From positions 124,001 to 188,000 of the forward strand of contig JAFCMP010000052.1 in the NCBI GenBank assembly GCA_017506865.1: a DNA stretch of 64,000 bases. The letters are read 5' to 3'. Shown in pieces: positions 1 to 12,029 of this stretch (positions are counted from its first letter, which is position 1; each line of letters begins with the position of its first letter). The position numbers and the translations under genes were made by a program. The notes beneath the pieces are model-generated. The model did no database searches, was not told where the DNA came from, and was given only the letters and a program-made list of their open reading frames with translations. The DNA is from Tribonema minus. Lineage: Eukaryota; Sar; Xanthophyceae; Tribonematales; Tribonemataceae.

Positions 1-178
1 GGAGTTGAGGGAGGGGAGGGGGAGGGGGTGGTGAGGGGGCGGCAGCGGGCGTTACTGTCGACTGCTGCTTTCTCCCCTGCCCTGATGACTGCGTTGCAGT
101 TGCTACGTTTGACAACACGGCAGATAGACTACCAAGAGCTTGCACCTTCATTGCAGTCATGTCAGCATAACGTCATAC

Positions 179-468
179 CTGCAGTCACAGAAGTCATCGT
201 TCACCCTGGTGAAGCTGAAGGGGGTGCCAGAGCCATCGCGGCAGGAGAAGAGGCCGCTCTCCTTGGCTGCTGCATAGAACTCCAGTGCATCCACCGCGAT
301 GCCCCTGACAGGCGGCACGAACGGAGGCTCCTCTTCGCCTTCAGGCAGGTCGTCGCCATCATCTGAGCCTCTTGTCCAGCTAGATAGCCATGATGCCACC
401 AGCTCCTTTATCGCAACGGCATGTCCTAGGACCAGCAGTAGCGACGCCAGCAGCAGCGCAAACCTCAT
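179..468 (-). CDS. PRKCSH: Glucosidase II beta subunit, first exon (partial gene)
   Basis: This is the non-catalytic beta subunit of ER glucosidase II, which trims glucose from N-glycans and helps retain the enzyme in the ER. The ATG is at 468, reading leftward. The first ~19 residues form a clear signal peptide (MRFALLLASLLLVLGHAVA). They are followed by an acidic stretch and then by the family's N-terminal motif: RGI near residue 45, then FSCRDGSG and VNDDFCDC, the cysteine-rich LDL-receptor-class-A-like start. The exon ends at 179 with a canonical donor (AG|gtatga). The expected continuation (DGSDEPGT in the family) is not in 1-178. Those bases look like intron ending in a pyrimidine-rich tract, so the remaining exons lie left of the window. 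The gene is head-to-head with UTP15. The family call rests on about 50 conserved residues and would be fixed by the next exon. Confidence 0.85.
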
Positions 469-837
469 GCGTGCTGTGGATCTGGGATATAGATCTGGGA
501 AGCAAGACTTGAACTGGCTGTGCTGGTCTCAGCGGATGCTTTAGAAAGCGACACGTATGATGCAGATGTGCTTTACGCAGCCTGCTGGCACCGCAACACT
601 TGCGCAACGCACTTACGACAGATCTTCCACCTTTGAAGTTGTCATCCGAAGGAACTTCCCCATGGTGAAGTTCGTGGTTGACCGAACGAACGCCTACCAC
701 CGCGCGACTGCAAGTGGCGCATCGTATTCTTCGTACAGTGCTTGCACGACAGAATTGGCGGCAGGGAGCTTGACGATTCTTGACGACACCGACTTGCAGG
801 AAGAGGAGCGCAATCGCATCGCCAAGTGATTGAAAAA
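469..837. promoter_or_regulatory. Shared divergent promoter region, glucosidase II beta / UTP15
   Basis: 369 bases separate the two start codons. I see no clear TATA box. It contains a 90-codon ATG-started reading frame on + (557-829) that ends 8 bases before the UTP15 ATG. It resembles nothing I know and could be an upstream ORF in the UTP15 leader or chance. One TTGAAGTT motif lies at about 633. Confidence 0.35.
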
Positions 838-3800
838 ATGGGCACTGAGTTCAAGCGGCTGGCGCTGAAGCAGTTCCCGCAGATACAGGAAAAAGATACT
901 CCAGAGGCAAAATATTGGCGAAAGTTTAGCGGCCCTGTGGTGAGTGCTTGCGTTGCGTTTTTACTGGAGCGCCATACACAACTTCAAGTGAGGGCCTGGC
1001 CTGGCTTGCTGCCTGTTGCAGAGATAGATAGCAAGCTTAGTACACACCTTTTACATTTTTTTCCCACTGATTTATCTGGCTATCGCGTGATTCTGAACGA
1101 TTATCACATTTCTTCAAGGACCCGAAGGTGCAGAAACGAGTTTGGTCAGGGGTAGCCTTGCGGATGGCGCAATGCCGGCCGCAGCTAGCAGATGGGTAGC
1201 ATGCTGCCTACTGAAGTCACAACGCATCCTGCATGTTTTCCCATGCCGCACGTCCATCAACCAAAACATGCGGCGCGTCACTTGACGCCTCCGCAGGTGG
1301 AAACGCATGACGCGCACTGCACCAGCCTGCACTACAGTCCTGCCGCGCCATATGACTTGGCGGTCTCTTGCGGCTCACACGTATCAATACGGAGCGGAGC
1401 GACTGGCGCAAAATTGCGGGCCATCAGCAGGTTCCAGGGAGTAGCCTACAGCGGCGTTTTTCGGTGAGCGCTGCTGCACACTTTAAAGGCACCTCACGAG
1501 TGTGCCGATGCCAGGCAAAGAGCCCTATTGTCGCTGCTGCACAAAAGCAGTGCATTCTGGTAATAAAGCAGTTTTTCAACTAGCAGCGGCCCCGCCTCTG
1601 CGAGCACACTTTTTTTGGGGGGGTCAGGGCGAGGCCTCTGTTGTTGATTTTTACAAAGGGACAGTCTTCCTGTATCTTTTCTGAGCTCTGCACGCGCGCA
1701 TTGTGCGTGCATAACCGCCCTCAGCTCACTGTGCCGCCCCATGCCCAACACGCTCACGCAGACGCAGCAGCTGTCCGGGGTTTCTGCAGTACACGCTCTG
1801 CGCTGCAGTTGCAGCACTGGTTTCATGCCATATTGCAGTTACAGCACTGCTTCACGCCATATTGCATTTGCAGCATTGTGGGCTAGCGTCTCACCCTTCA
1901 TCAACTGGCCTGCACGCGCGCCTGCAACAGGGGCGATGGGAGGCTGATAGCCGGCGGGGACGCAAAGGGATCCGTGATTGTGGCGGACGCCACCAGCAAG
2001 GCCATGCTGCGCACGTTTGGTGAGCGCTGATGCGCAGATTGAAGTTGCACCTGAAGTTGCACAGGCTGCGCGGTCAAGCGGATAGCGTTGTACCGGCGTC
2101 TGAGTCGTTGCTGCGCTGTACAATTCTGTGATGTGGGACTTGTGGAGGCCATGCTGTGAATGTTTGGTGAGCGCTGATTCGCAAGTTGAAGTTGCACATG
2201 AAGTTGCACACGGCTGCGCAGTTAAGCGGACCTGCGTTCCCCCAGCATCTTCCACTAGCATCTGCGCTGCTTGCACTAGAAAGCTTCCATGGTGTGGAGC
2301 TGTATGGGGATGCATGGTGATCGGCACTATATAGTCCATGCTCATGCCTAATGTTTGGCTGTGGCCATTCTCATTGACTTCAGTAGCTGGTTGCACAGCA
2401 GTTGACTGCACGTGAACATGGCGACTTTGATGAACTTAACTGCGGTTTGTCTGCAAACCGTGCCCGGCTTGCGCGCGCGCCAACGGCTGAGCAACGCGAT
2501 CACACCATACATACCGCAGCCTCGACAGCGCTCAACCAGCACACACGCACACACACAAACACACCCAAAATCGCACGCGCTCACCACACGACCCTGCCGC
2601 GCTGACGCCGCCGCCCATCGCTGCTGCAGCCGGCCACGCCGCGGCGGTGCGCGCGGTGCGCTGGTCCGCGGACAGCCTGCGCCTGGCCAGCGCGTCGGAC
2701 GACTGAGCAATGCGATCATACATTCACAACATACCTACATACCACAACCTCCACAGCACTCACCAACGCACCCCCCCAATAACAAGCGCTCACTACACCA
2801 CCCTGCCGCGCCGCCGCCGCTGCCGCCGCCGCCGCCACCCGTCGCCGCTGCAGCCGGCCACGCCGCGGCGGTGCGCGCGGTGCGCTGGTCCGCGGACGGC
2901 CTGCGCCTGGCGAGCGCGTCGGACGACAAGAGCGTGCGCCTGTGGGACCTGCCCACGGGCGCGCACGTGGGGATGCGCGAGGGGCACACGGACTACGTGC
3001 GCGCCATGGACGCGAGCGCGGCGAGCGCTGACGCGTGGGTCACGTGAGTCAGGTTTTCCGTGACCATAGGTACGGTAGGAGGTTTAAACACGGACTACGT
3101 GCGCGCCATGGACGCCAGCGCGGCGAGCGCGGACGCGTGGGTAACATGACTGTTTGTTGGGCTGATACCGTAGGTATGGTAGGAGGTTCAGGCGCGTGGT
3201 GTGGTTGCACGGACTACGTGCGCGCGATGGACGCCAGCGCGGCCAGTGCTGACGCGTGGGTGACGTGAGTCAGATTTTCCATGATACCGTACGTACGGCA
3301 GGAGGTTCAGGCGCATGGTGGGGTGGGTGCGGCGCGCTTGTGGAGGGGCGGTTTGGTTGGGGGGCAACACGAGGGGGGCGGGGACTGTTTGTGCTGCAAA
3401 TGCCGAAGTGGACTGCGTTGCCGGCGGCACCGCATGTCTGAGCAATATTGAAGGGACAGGCAGGTAGCCTTCATGGACGTCGTGCATGCCTGCACGCTCT
3501 TGTGCTCCGACCTCGGTCCACTGCTGCTACGATCGACGGCGCAGCGGGCAGGTCCCACTGCATGCGCTCACATGCTCTCACCCAATTCTACCACGTCCCG
3601 TGCCCGCCCCGCCCTCGGCGCCGCACGCCGCAGCAGCAGCTTCGACATCGCGCTGCACCTGCGGAATACTAGCGAATGACGGCGCTGCAGATGACTACGG
3701 TACCATCGCATTGTCACTCACGCGCTCTCACCGACCATTATCCTGTTCTGTCCGATGACGCCCGTGCTCCGCAGCATCGGTCGTGACGGCTCAGTACCGC

Positions 3801-6800
3801 TGTGGGACGCACGGTTGTGGCAATGCGGCAGACAGCCAGCGTGCGCGCTTACCTAGCCCCACTGCAATTTCAAACCCTAAACCGTCCTTGTCTCACCTCG
3901 CTCGTTCTCCCCTTCAGCGACTACGACATCTCGGCGGCGCTGTTGGAAGCGCGTGCATGACGATGCGGCAGACAGCGAGTGTAGGCACTCAACTAACCCC
4001 AACCGAACCCAACTCCTACCCCGTTTGACACTGCTTGTGCTCGCGCAGCGGCGGCGACGACGGCACGGCGCGGCTGTCGGAGGCGCGCTTATGACCACGT
4101 TGCAGGCAGCGAGTGTCGTATGCATAGGCAGCTGCCAAATTTGGTGGCACGCGCGCACACGCACTCACCTCGAACACACCTTAGTGTGAGGGTTAGGGTC
4201 AGGGTGGGGGTTAGGGTTACCTCGTCCCGGGTCGCCCGTGCAGCGACACTTACGACGGCACAGAGCAGCTGCGCGGCGCGCGCTTGTGACAAGCGGCAGA
4301 CAGCCAGTGTGCGCCCCCGCCTAAAGCTTACCGCAACCCTAACCCTACCCCATTCGACACTGCTCGTGCTCGCGCAGCGGCGGCTACGACGGCACGGTGC
4401 GGCTGTGGGACGCGCGCGCGGCGGGAGCGGTGCGCGTCATGGAGCACGGCGCGCCCGTGGAGGCGGTGCTGTGCCTGCCCGGCGGCAGCCTCGTGGCGTC
4501 CGCCGGCGGCAACGTGCTCAAGGCGAGTCGCGCGGCGGCAGCGCTCAACAGCATGCAACAGCGCTCAGCACGTGTGATGTGTGTGTGTGTGTGCGCGCGC
4601 GCTGGGATTATCAATGATGAGCGCGCGGGGGCTGCGCGCGTGCGTGGCTGCGGCTGGGCGTGGCATGCATTCGTGCCAGTGAAAGTCGACTGAACTTTGT
4701 GGCTGGCGGTGTACGCAAGGCGAGCGGGCGGCGCTTGGTCAGCAGTGCTCAGCGCAGGGCCGCGTGCGCGAGATAGGCTGCTGCGGCGCGCTCTTGGAAC
4801 GCATGTGCGCCTGTCGAGGTCGATCAATGATTGTCGTGGTGGAAAGCGTGCGTGGGCAGCGTGCGTGCGCACTTGGCGAGGTTCACGGGCTGCCGTGGTC
4901 GAATGTGTGCTCAAGCGGGCAGTGCTCAGTCAGCAGCGCTCAGCCCATTGCGCGTTGCCGATGCTCACATGCATGCGAGGTTGGGCGCTGGAGTTTCCTG
5001 TGCACGAGACGTCATGGCCGAATACGTGCAAGTTTGAAGTAGACAGGGGCTTTGTGCGCATCGTGGGCGCGGTGGCAGGGGTCCTGTTGTGCTGTTGCAG
5101 TGCTCCGAGCCGTGCGGTACAACGGGTACCGCGCCTGACAGCGCGCATGCGCGCGAGCACGCCATCAGCAGTATCACGAGCCAATCCTCACGCTTCTCTG
5201 TGCCTCTCTGCCGCAGATCTGGGACGCCACTTTCCTTGCGAACTGTTTTAACTGAATCGCTTCCTCATTGTGACGTTAACCTACTTTGAGTGCCTCTCTG
5301 AAAGACATGCAAGTAGCAGCACACTGTGCTGAACCTGGAATAGAAGTTGAAGTTCAGTGCGCACTGCCTGCTGTGCGACCCCTGCACCTCTCTGCTGCAG
5401 ATCTGGGACGCGATGGGCGGCGGCAAGCTGGTCCACGAGTGCAGCCACCACCAGAAGACCATCACGTGCCTGGCGCTCAACGGCTCGCGCACGCGCCTGC
5501 TCACAGGCGGTCTCGACGGCCTCGTCAAGATCTGCTCCCTTTCCACCTACCAGGTAAGCTGATTTCGTTGTCTTCAGATATTAATGCATTTGTATCATTC
5601 GGCGTGAGAATACCTCACTCGCCTCGATCTTGTCAAGATGTGCTTGATCATTGACCTTTCGTGACGCGTGTATGTTACAATGGCTCACTTGACTCATTCA
5701 CTGGGCGTGCAGATGGTTGGCAGGCATCGTCATCTGCTGACTGCCGCACGCAGCAGGCGAGCTGCCTTCGTGTCGAGTGTAATGAGCTATGCGTGCATAC
5801 CCACATACTCCAGTGCCAGTTAACATGACCGGCATCATGGATGAGTGCTTTCGCGGTAGGCAGCATATTCTATGAGGCCTGTGCCATGCCATTCATATGC
5901 ATCGTGGACACTGCGCAATGGTACATAGGTACATCGAGCGTCTGCATTCATCAAAAAGCATCAGCAGCGCACGTCATGCACTGCTGCCGCGAGGCGAGCG
6001 CGCCTGCACGTGCCAGTGCAGACTACACACAGAGTACACAACGTATCGACCGGTGCACTGTGTGCGCGCCGCCGCCGCCGCCGCCGCTGCGCCGCGGGTG
6101 ATGCCCGGCCTACTGACAGTACACAGAGAATACACATGTACTGGTCTGTGAACAGCATGCGCACCGCCGCTGCCGCTGCGCTGCAGGTGACGCCCGGCCT
6201 GAGTACGCTACACAAACATAACACTATGTACAGGCCTCTGACCCCGCATGCGCGCTGCCGCCGCCGCTACGCCGCAGGTGATGCACGGCCTGCGCTTCCA
6301 GGCGCCGCTGCTCAGCCTGGCCCTCAGCGCGGACGGCGTGCAGATGGCGGCCGGCACCGCAGACTGCGCGCTCACGCAGCGGCGCAGGCCCGCTCCCTCA
6401 GGTACGGAGGAGCTTGTGTACACGAGGGGCCGGGGTGTAGGCTGCATTTGGCCCCGCTTCATGCGTGCCTACGTGCGAACTACTTCGAAAGCAGTCGGGG
6501 ATGCGTGTCGATGTGGATTGGTCACCACCTACTCAACTGCTTCCAATGGCGCTGATAACCGATGCGCGAACACACAGCCTGTGCGTGTCATGTACGACGC
6601 AGAGAGGCCGGGCGCAGCAGTGCCACCCGTACCTGCGGTGCGACGGAAGGCATTGCTGTGTGCGCACTTGGGTTGGGGCACTGGTCACCTGACCATGGGG
6701 CCGTCACTGCAGCGCTCACTGATGCAGCATGCAGGGTACATGTGGCGCGTACACACATACGTACACACACAGCGTCACGACTCGGCTGCGGCAATGCGGC

Positions 6801-9800
6801 GCTCGGAGCCTCGTGCACGCCGTCCCACGCGACGCGCACGCCCGCAAGCATCGAGCGATGGGCACGCAAATCAGCCACGTCTGTAACCGCCACCGCGACA
6901 CCAGCGCAGCGCATGCTGTCACAAAAGCGCCAACTTGCCAGTTGCGCCAGTTTGCTGTGCATGCACGCTCACGAAACGCCGCATGCGCGCCGCCGCTCGA
7001 CCTAGCGCTGCAGCCGCGACAGCGAGGCGCGCGCGCGGCGCCCGCTGTGTCCCCTGGCTCGCGCTTTCTTGATGTGACGTGCGTACCCACTCGAAGCTTG
7101 ACAGCCACACAAAAAAGGCGCCGCGCATTAATGTGTCCGGCTCCCACTGCAGCGTACCATCGCGCGAGACGTCTGGATGCACAAATCACTACGCTAAAGT
7201 ATGCTCACAAGATGTCGTGTGTGCGCGCTGCTGCTCCTCCTCGCGCCGCAGCCGCAGCGTGCCATCGCGCAAGACTCTCCGCAGGCATGAGTCACTGCGC
7301 CCACGAATGCTTTTAAACTGCCGTGCATGCGTCGTTTTCTGCGCTGCAGCCGCGGCGGTGCGGCGCGCGGAGCGCCCGCTGTACGCGCCGCAGCGCGGCA
7401 CGCCCGCGTACCTCAAGCGCGGCTCGCGCAACGCCGTGCCGGGCCTGGACGACACGCTCGTGGAGCAGAAGCGCCACAAGCCGCTGCAGCCGTACGACCA
7501 GAGCCTGCGCAAGTTCAGGTGCGGTCGCAACATTGAATGCTAAAGAGCTTGCACACAGAGGTCTTTCGACTACATACTGTGGATATGATGGCACTGTTTG
7601 ACTCGTGGCCACTGACTGCAGCAGCGGCGACCACGGTCATGGGTGGACGGCATTCGATTTGACGGCTCACCACACCTTGTCACCTAAAGCTCTACGATAT
7701 ATTTTGATTCGTTTCCACTAACATCGCGTAGATCGCCGTGCAGAGGAGCCTGAACTCGAGCCATGACAGAAACAAGCCACACACGCATGCTCGGCGGCAG
7801 TACGGGCACACACGCCTGGGGCTATTTGCTTTGTGACTGAGCGCGTTCTTGGCGTAACGGTTTCCACGGGCAGGCCTTTTGCACGTGGTGCTCGCAGGCC
7901 GCGCCTGTTGATACCAATGAGGCGCTGCGTAGCAGTCGTCGGTGCGCAGCTGTTGGCGGACAAAGTACTTGCGTCACGCCACTGCACGGTGCAGCTCGTG
8001 TGCTTGCCGGGCTTGCACGAGCCGTCTGCTAAGGATTAGACCTGGGTTACGTGCATGCGCTCCTTGGCGCTTTTCATGGAGCGTCTCTGTCAAGTTCTGT
8101 CTTCCCAGCAAGTTCTACCCTCAAGCGCGCCCTTCGTGCTCATCGGCTAGCAAGCCCAAACCTTCTTGGCACGATAGAAAGCAGCCATCACTGGCTCCTG
8201 CTATACCACACTGACCCATGCCCGTGTGGGGTGGCGTGCGGGTGTTCTCAGTCAGCTTCTGTATTGTCGCAATGTCATCATCCGGCTGCACATGATTAAT
8301 GATGTTGTTGCTCGTGACCCTGTCGCGTCAGGTATCAAGAGGCGCTCGACCTCGCGCTCGCCACGCGAAGCCCTATCGTGGTGGCATCCGTTCTGGAGGA
8401 GCTCATACAGCGCAGGTACGTATTGCTCACTGCTGTCGCAATCGTGGCCTTGCCAAGCAGCTGGTGGCCTTCGTGTTGGGGGCGTAGGTACAGGAGTTGA
8501 GAATCAACCATGAGCACAAGGTTGCTGGGACGTTGTGGTTTTGTAAAGTCTCATGATGTCTGACTACGGTTTGACCAGCACGCATCACAGGCGGTGTGTG
8601 TGCAGTGCTCAAAACTGCTCGTCTCATGCAATTTGTCAGCATCATGTAGTCTCAAGACAATGCCTGCAGTTCACGCTGCCGGCTGTTTCTTGCATGTGCG
8701 GCATCTTGACAGACGACTGGGCCAGTGAAAAATTCAAATATGTGTGCTGCCTGTGCGCTATGCTGTCAGTTGCTCTGATGCTCGAACTCGCATCCGCATA
8801 GCCCGGTGCAGCGGCTACCACCATTCTGTCCCCTCTTTCCCCGAGGCCTGACTCCACCTGCGCACTCATTTTCTGGGCATTTTTTCCTTATTGAGGGGCC
8901 TCACACTCATTTTCTGGGCATTCCCCCCCTTATTTAGGGGTCTCAACATAGCGCTCGCGGGCCGCGACGAGGTCACGCTGGAGCCCATCCTGGCCTTCCT
9001 CGCGCGCTACATCGCCAGCCCGCGCTACGCGCCGCTGCTGATCGACGTCACGCACGCCGTGGCGGACGCCTACGCGTCAGCGCTCGGCGAGAGCGAGGGC
9101 GTCGACGAGCTCTTTGCACGGCTGCAGCGCCAGGTGTGTGTGTGTGTGTGGCAGTGCTCACAAATCTTCAGACAGCGAGGGACTAGTCGCTGTTTCGGGC
9201 GCCAACGTCCTGCTCGCACATGCGTACTCGATAACCACAACGTCCAGCAGCGAGGGCGATGGCGTGGATGACGCCAGGCTGCAGTGCCAGGTGAGGGGGA
9301 TGCGTGTGGCAGCGCTCACCAGTTGTTAAACAGCGAGGTACTTGTTGCCGTTCCGGGGGCCGACATCCTGCTCGCACGTACATACTCCATGACCACAACC
9401 TCCAGCAGCTTCCGACTCTGGCAATAAAGGTGACTGCGGGGCCTGCACTTTCAACTTCAAGTGTGGGTACTTGAAGAGTGAGCGCTGTTGCGTGCGGCAA
9501 TGCACCGGTCGTGGTGTCCTTGTGCAAAAGTTGGAAACACGGAGATGAATACTAATGTTTGTGCAGTTTTGAGCGTCGGCGCAGTGCCGGATGAGCGCTG
9601 ATGCGGTGAGGGGGAGTGTCGCGTGCGCCATCGCGGGGCTGGACCAGATCAAAGTAAACTTATTCGTGAAGTTCTCTGCGACACATGTGTGAACACCTCG
9701 CACGCGCTTTTCAAATACTGTTTTGGCAGAGGCGCTTCGTAGCTCGCGCCTCTACAATGGAAGTCGTACGCTCTGGCGTGCTGCAGCAAGCGCACATGGC

Positions 9801-10501
9801 CAGCTTTCGCATACACCACTTCTCGTTTGCCTGAAGGCCTTGATATCAGTCAGCGTGCCTGTGCGCACGGCCTGGTGGTGCAGCCACTATGATCACCAAA
9901 CTCCCAACGTGTGAGAGGGCGGGTACACTGCATGTACAAGACCCCTCCACCCGTTTCCCCATCAGGGGGCTCACAGAACAACTACTTGTATGTAGAAGCG
10001 GTGGTTTCAGCCTCAGTGATTGACGGCATCGCGCACAGCATATGCTGAGCACAAGCTCAACTTCCAGTAGGTGAAATGGTACGACACCACAGACCAAAGA
10101 GCAGGAGTACTGCTTGTTCACAGACGCCTTAGGGCAGGTGACTTCTTCTCTTGCAGGGGGAAGGGGGGCTTTGGCCATGCATGACAACTTCAAGTTGTAG
10201 TGCATATTACGTAAGCTCGGGCGCGGAGTGCAGTGCACAATGACTTCAAAGGGCCATTCATACGCTCGCTTTTGTGTGATCATCCCCTACCAATCCGCTC
10301 ACAGCTATAAATTGCACATCATTCGCGAATTGATTGCATTTTCCCCCTGCTTGTTGGTGCGCACAGATTCACTGCGAAGTCGACTTCCAAAAGGACATGC
10401 ATGCGCTGCTGGGCAGCATGGATGCAGTCATTGCAGCGGCCAGCCTTGGGGCTGGCGGCGGGGACAGCCGCTCCGCAGTGGCACCGATGCCCGTTCCATA
10501 G
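838..10501 (+). CDS. UTP15: U3 snoRNA-associated WD40 protein UTP15
   Basis: UTP15 is a t-UTP/UtpA component of the nucleolar small-subunit processome, needed for pre-18S rRNA processing and rDNA transcription. Eleven exons join in phase: 838-939, 1297-1463, 1931-2019, 2854-3043, 4378-4522, 5401-5553, 6278-6401, 7350-7518, 8332-8415, 8938-9133 and 10367-10501 (TAG). They give about 517 residues; human UTP15 has 518. Residues ~30-320 are WD40 repeats, for example GHAAAVRAVRWSADG, SVRLWDLPTG, GGYDGTVRLWDAR and HHQKTITCLALNG. Residues ~365-510 match the UTP15 C-terminal domain (LVEQKRHKPLQPYDQSLRKF, ALAGRDEVTLEP, the end near CEVDFQKDMHALLGSMD). The intron after exon 5 has a GC donor (AAG|gcgagt). 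The ATG at 838 starts the conserved N-terminus (KQFPQIQEKDT, YWRKFSGPV). Introns around exons 4, 5, 6, 7, 8 and 10 carry decayed copies of exon edges. Internal exons are very GC-rich; exons 1 and 11 are much less so. Confidence 0.95.
2600..3290 (+). repeat. Tandem copies of both edges of UTP15 exon 4
   Basis: The 5' edge of exon 4 with its intron flank (about 2832-2931) has a near-identical copy at 2608-2705, which then runs into TGA. The 3' edge (CGGACTACGTGCGCGCCATG to the donor, 2988-3050) recurs at about 3090-3150 and 3210-3270, spaced about 102 and 120 bases. The last copy still has a perfect gtgagt donor. The copies are plain sequence duplications inside the introns. Confidence 0.9.
3895..4400 (+). 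repeat. Decayed tandem copies of the UTP15 exon 5 acceptor edge
   Basis: The unit runs through the acceptor (CTCGCGCAG) into exon 5 (CGGCGGCTACGACGGCACGG) and continues into a recurring GCGGCAGACAGC(C/G)AGTGT segment. Recognisable copies start near 3900, 4040 and 4235, ahead of the true edge at 4378. The last intact copy is the exon itself. Telomere-like TTAGGG/CCCTAA stretches (about 4186-4220 and 4333-4352) sit between copies. Confidence 0.75.
6010..6300 (+). repeat. About 95-base tandem array ending in the UTP15 exon 7 acceptor
   Basis: There are three units, each running from a TACACA-type stretch through a CGCCGCCGCC pyrimidine tract to a GTGATGC(C/A)CGGCCTG-like end, near 6100, 6185 and 6278. 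Only the last continues as exon 7. The earlier ones are decayed copies of the acceptor and the first ~15 exon bases. Confidence 0.75.
6985..7065 (+). repeat. Decayed copy of the UTP15 exon 8 acceptor edge
   Basis: The stretch around GCGCTGCAGCCGCGACAGCG, followed by GCGCCCGCTGT, closely matches the start of exon 8 at 7341-7385 (acceptor plus about 35 exon bases). A weaker match to the acceptor occurs near 7240. Confidence 0.6.
7591..7716 (-). repeat. Dispersed ~120-base intronic repeat, copy A
   Basis: On the minus strand the copy reads from GAAACGAATCAAAA through CGTAGAGCTTTAGGTGACAA and GTGGTGAGCCGTCAAAT to GGCCACGAGTCAAACAG. It shares this layout with copies at 22348, 38654 and 47166. It lies in UTP15 intron 8, opposite in direction to the gene. 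Both ends carry a CGARTCAAA-like motif. I see no coding capacity. Confidence 0.85.
9160..9410 (+). repeat. Tandem pair and exon 10 donor copy in UTP15 intron 10
   Basis: A roughly 90-base unit beginning near ACAGCGAGG and ending near ACCTCCAGCAGC occurs at about 9170-9250 and 9330-9410. Between the two, 9245-9290 resembles the end of exon 10 (GAGGGCG, then GGCTGCAGTGCCAGGTGAGG beside the true GGCTGCAGCGCCAGGTGTGT). Confidence 0.7.
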
Positions 10502-12025
10502 CGGATGCCTCACTGCCCAGTAATACACCGGTACACACATGATGAATGAATCTTCGATTTTGCTTGAGCCATTTTGAGACTCAGTTGTGTATGCGCCTGG
10601 CATGCTGAGCTATGCCCTGTCGTCCATTGGCTTTGTAGCTGCAGCGCACTTGAGCAATGCTGTGCAGCGCGCGCCACTTCACATGGCACCATTTTCGACT
10701 ACTGATGAAGCCAGATGGTTACCAGGACAACAACGCTTTGTGTGTGAGGGGCATTTGGCGTTCACCGCTTGCCTGTTTTCTGCAGCTGATGCTGCAGCCT
10801 GCCAAGGTCAATCTGTTCATGCTCAGTATGACGTTGTGCGCCAGCAAGCTGGTCTGTCAACTTGTCATCCTCTTCACACGCATGCTTGCCCCTTGTAACG
10901 GCTATGGTTGTTGGCTCGCCCTCTGCGGATGAGACCTTCTGCAGTAGACGCACTGCACATGAACCCACTCTGGCTATATCTTGCCATGTAACTGCTGCAT
11001 CTGAAGCTGCAACAAGCCCATGGCAGCCCCGCGCCGGACATCAAGTTCATCAACATGATGCTGGTCACCTCTTGACTGTGGCCAAGTAAGGAGAAGCCAA
11101 AACCTTTGACCCCTAGCTGTTCAAATATGCTTATGGTAGACTGCACCTTCTAAATCACCTGCTGTTTCACGGCTGGCGCAGTAAATGGCAGCAAAAAACT
11201 CAGCACTGCCCACCCTTGAGCCATGCTAGGCACGTTGTTTGATCACCGCTGTTCCACAGGCCACAAAGTCTGATTTGAGCACACAGTCCATGTGCAGGCA
11301 AACACAGCAACAGAGCATGTATAAGTGCAGCATTGTGATTGAGCATCACCGGCTCAACAGAAACGAAGCCTTTTCTCTATGTGTGTTGTAAGGGGACCCC
11401 ATCTCTCCACCTTCCTTGCAACTGCTGCACAGTCTGCCTGTGCGGCCAGGTGTTGTCGATGCAGTGCATCTCGAAACCTGTGCGCAGACTAGGCTGCTGC
11501 GTTGACGCAAGCTTTTCGATTGCATAGGCAACCCGGCCTCCCTTGGGCCTTTATAAATACAAGTCCATACGTACGACATCAGTGTTGTTGATGCAACGCA
11601 TCTCGGTACCTGTACGACATATGCGTGCTGCATTGCATCTCGGTACCTGTACGACATCAGTGTTGATGCAACACATATCGGTACCTGTACGACGTTACAT
11701 GTACGACATTGTCTGATATATTTTGTGTCGTACAGGTAAAGAGCATATCCGGCCCACTGGTAAATGCGCTGCAACACCTGGGCGCACCTGCCTCTACTAG
11801 TAGGTCAACCCCCGCACTCACACTCACAACACATCAAGTTTGATAGTGCCCTCCATTGGCAGCGGCAATAATGATAGCCTCAGCAATGGCAACGTTAACT
11901 ATTTGAAAAGCAACGGCTCCGTGGTAGCATTGCGTGTACCCTAGCTTAGGGTTGGTGACTGGGAGCGTCACCTTCGCAAGGCAATGGGGCCGTCGCCACA
12001 CAAACCGGCAAGGCAGATTTCGATA
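10502..12025. other. Gene-poor stretch after UTP15
   Basis: No gene is recognised here. Two short stretches read like coding sequence on +: one after TTTTCTGCAG at about 10790-10850, and 11011-11074, which ends in TGA after a hydrophobic run (DIKFINMMLVTS). Neither matches a family I know and I could not join them. The rest is ordinary mixed sequence followed by a short tandem array (11450-11760). Confidence 0.4.
11450..11760. repeat. Short tandem array with an inverted last unit
   Basis: Units built around GATGCAACGCATCTCGGTAC followed by CTGTACGACAT recur at about 11590, 11630 and 11660, with a shorter, more diverged unit near 11455. At 11728-11740 the motif appears inverted (GTCGTACAGGTA). 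The direct and inverted copies could fold into a hairpin. Function unknown. Confidence 0.7.
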
Positions 12026-12029
12026 TATG

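Noticed and set aside
557-829. 90-codon ATG-started reading frame just upstream of UTP15
   Set aside because: It resembles no family, overlaps the likely UTP15 leader and could be an upstream ORF or chance. Not called as a gene.
2412-3047. Long open frame (211 codons) spanning UTP15 intron 3 and exon 4
   Set aside because: Only the last 63 codons are exon 4. The upstream part contains a decayed exon copy and low-complexity intron.
10780-11080. Two coding-like fragments after UTP15
   Set aside because: They could not be joined in a consistent gene model and match no known family. Mentioned under the intergenic entry only.
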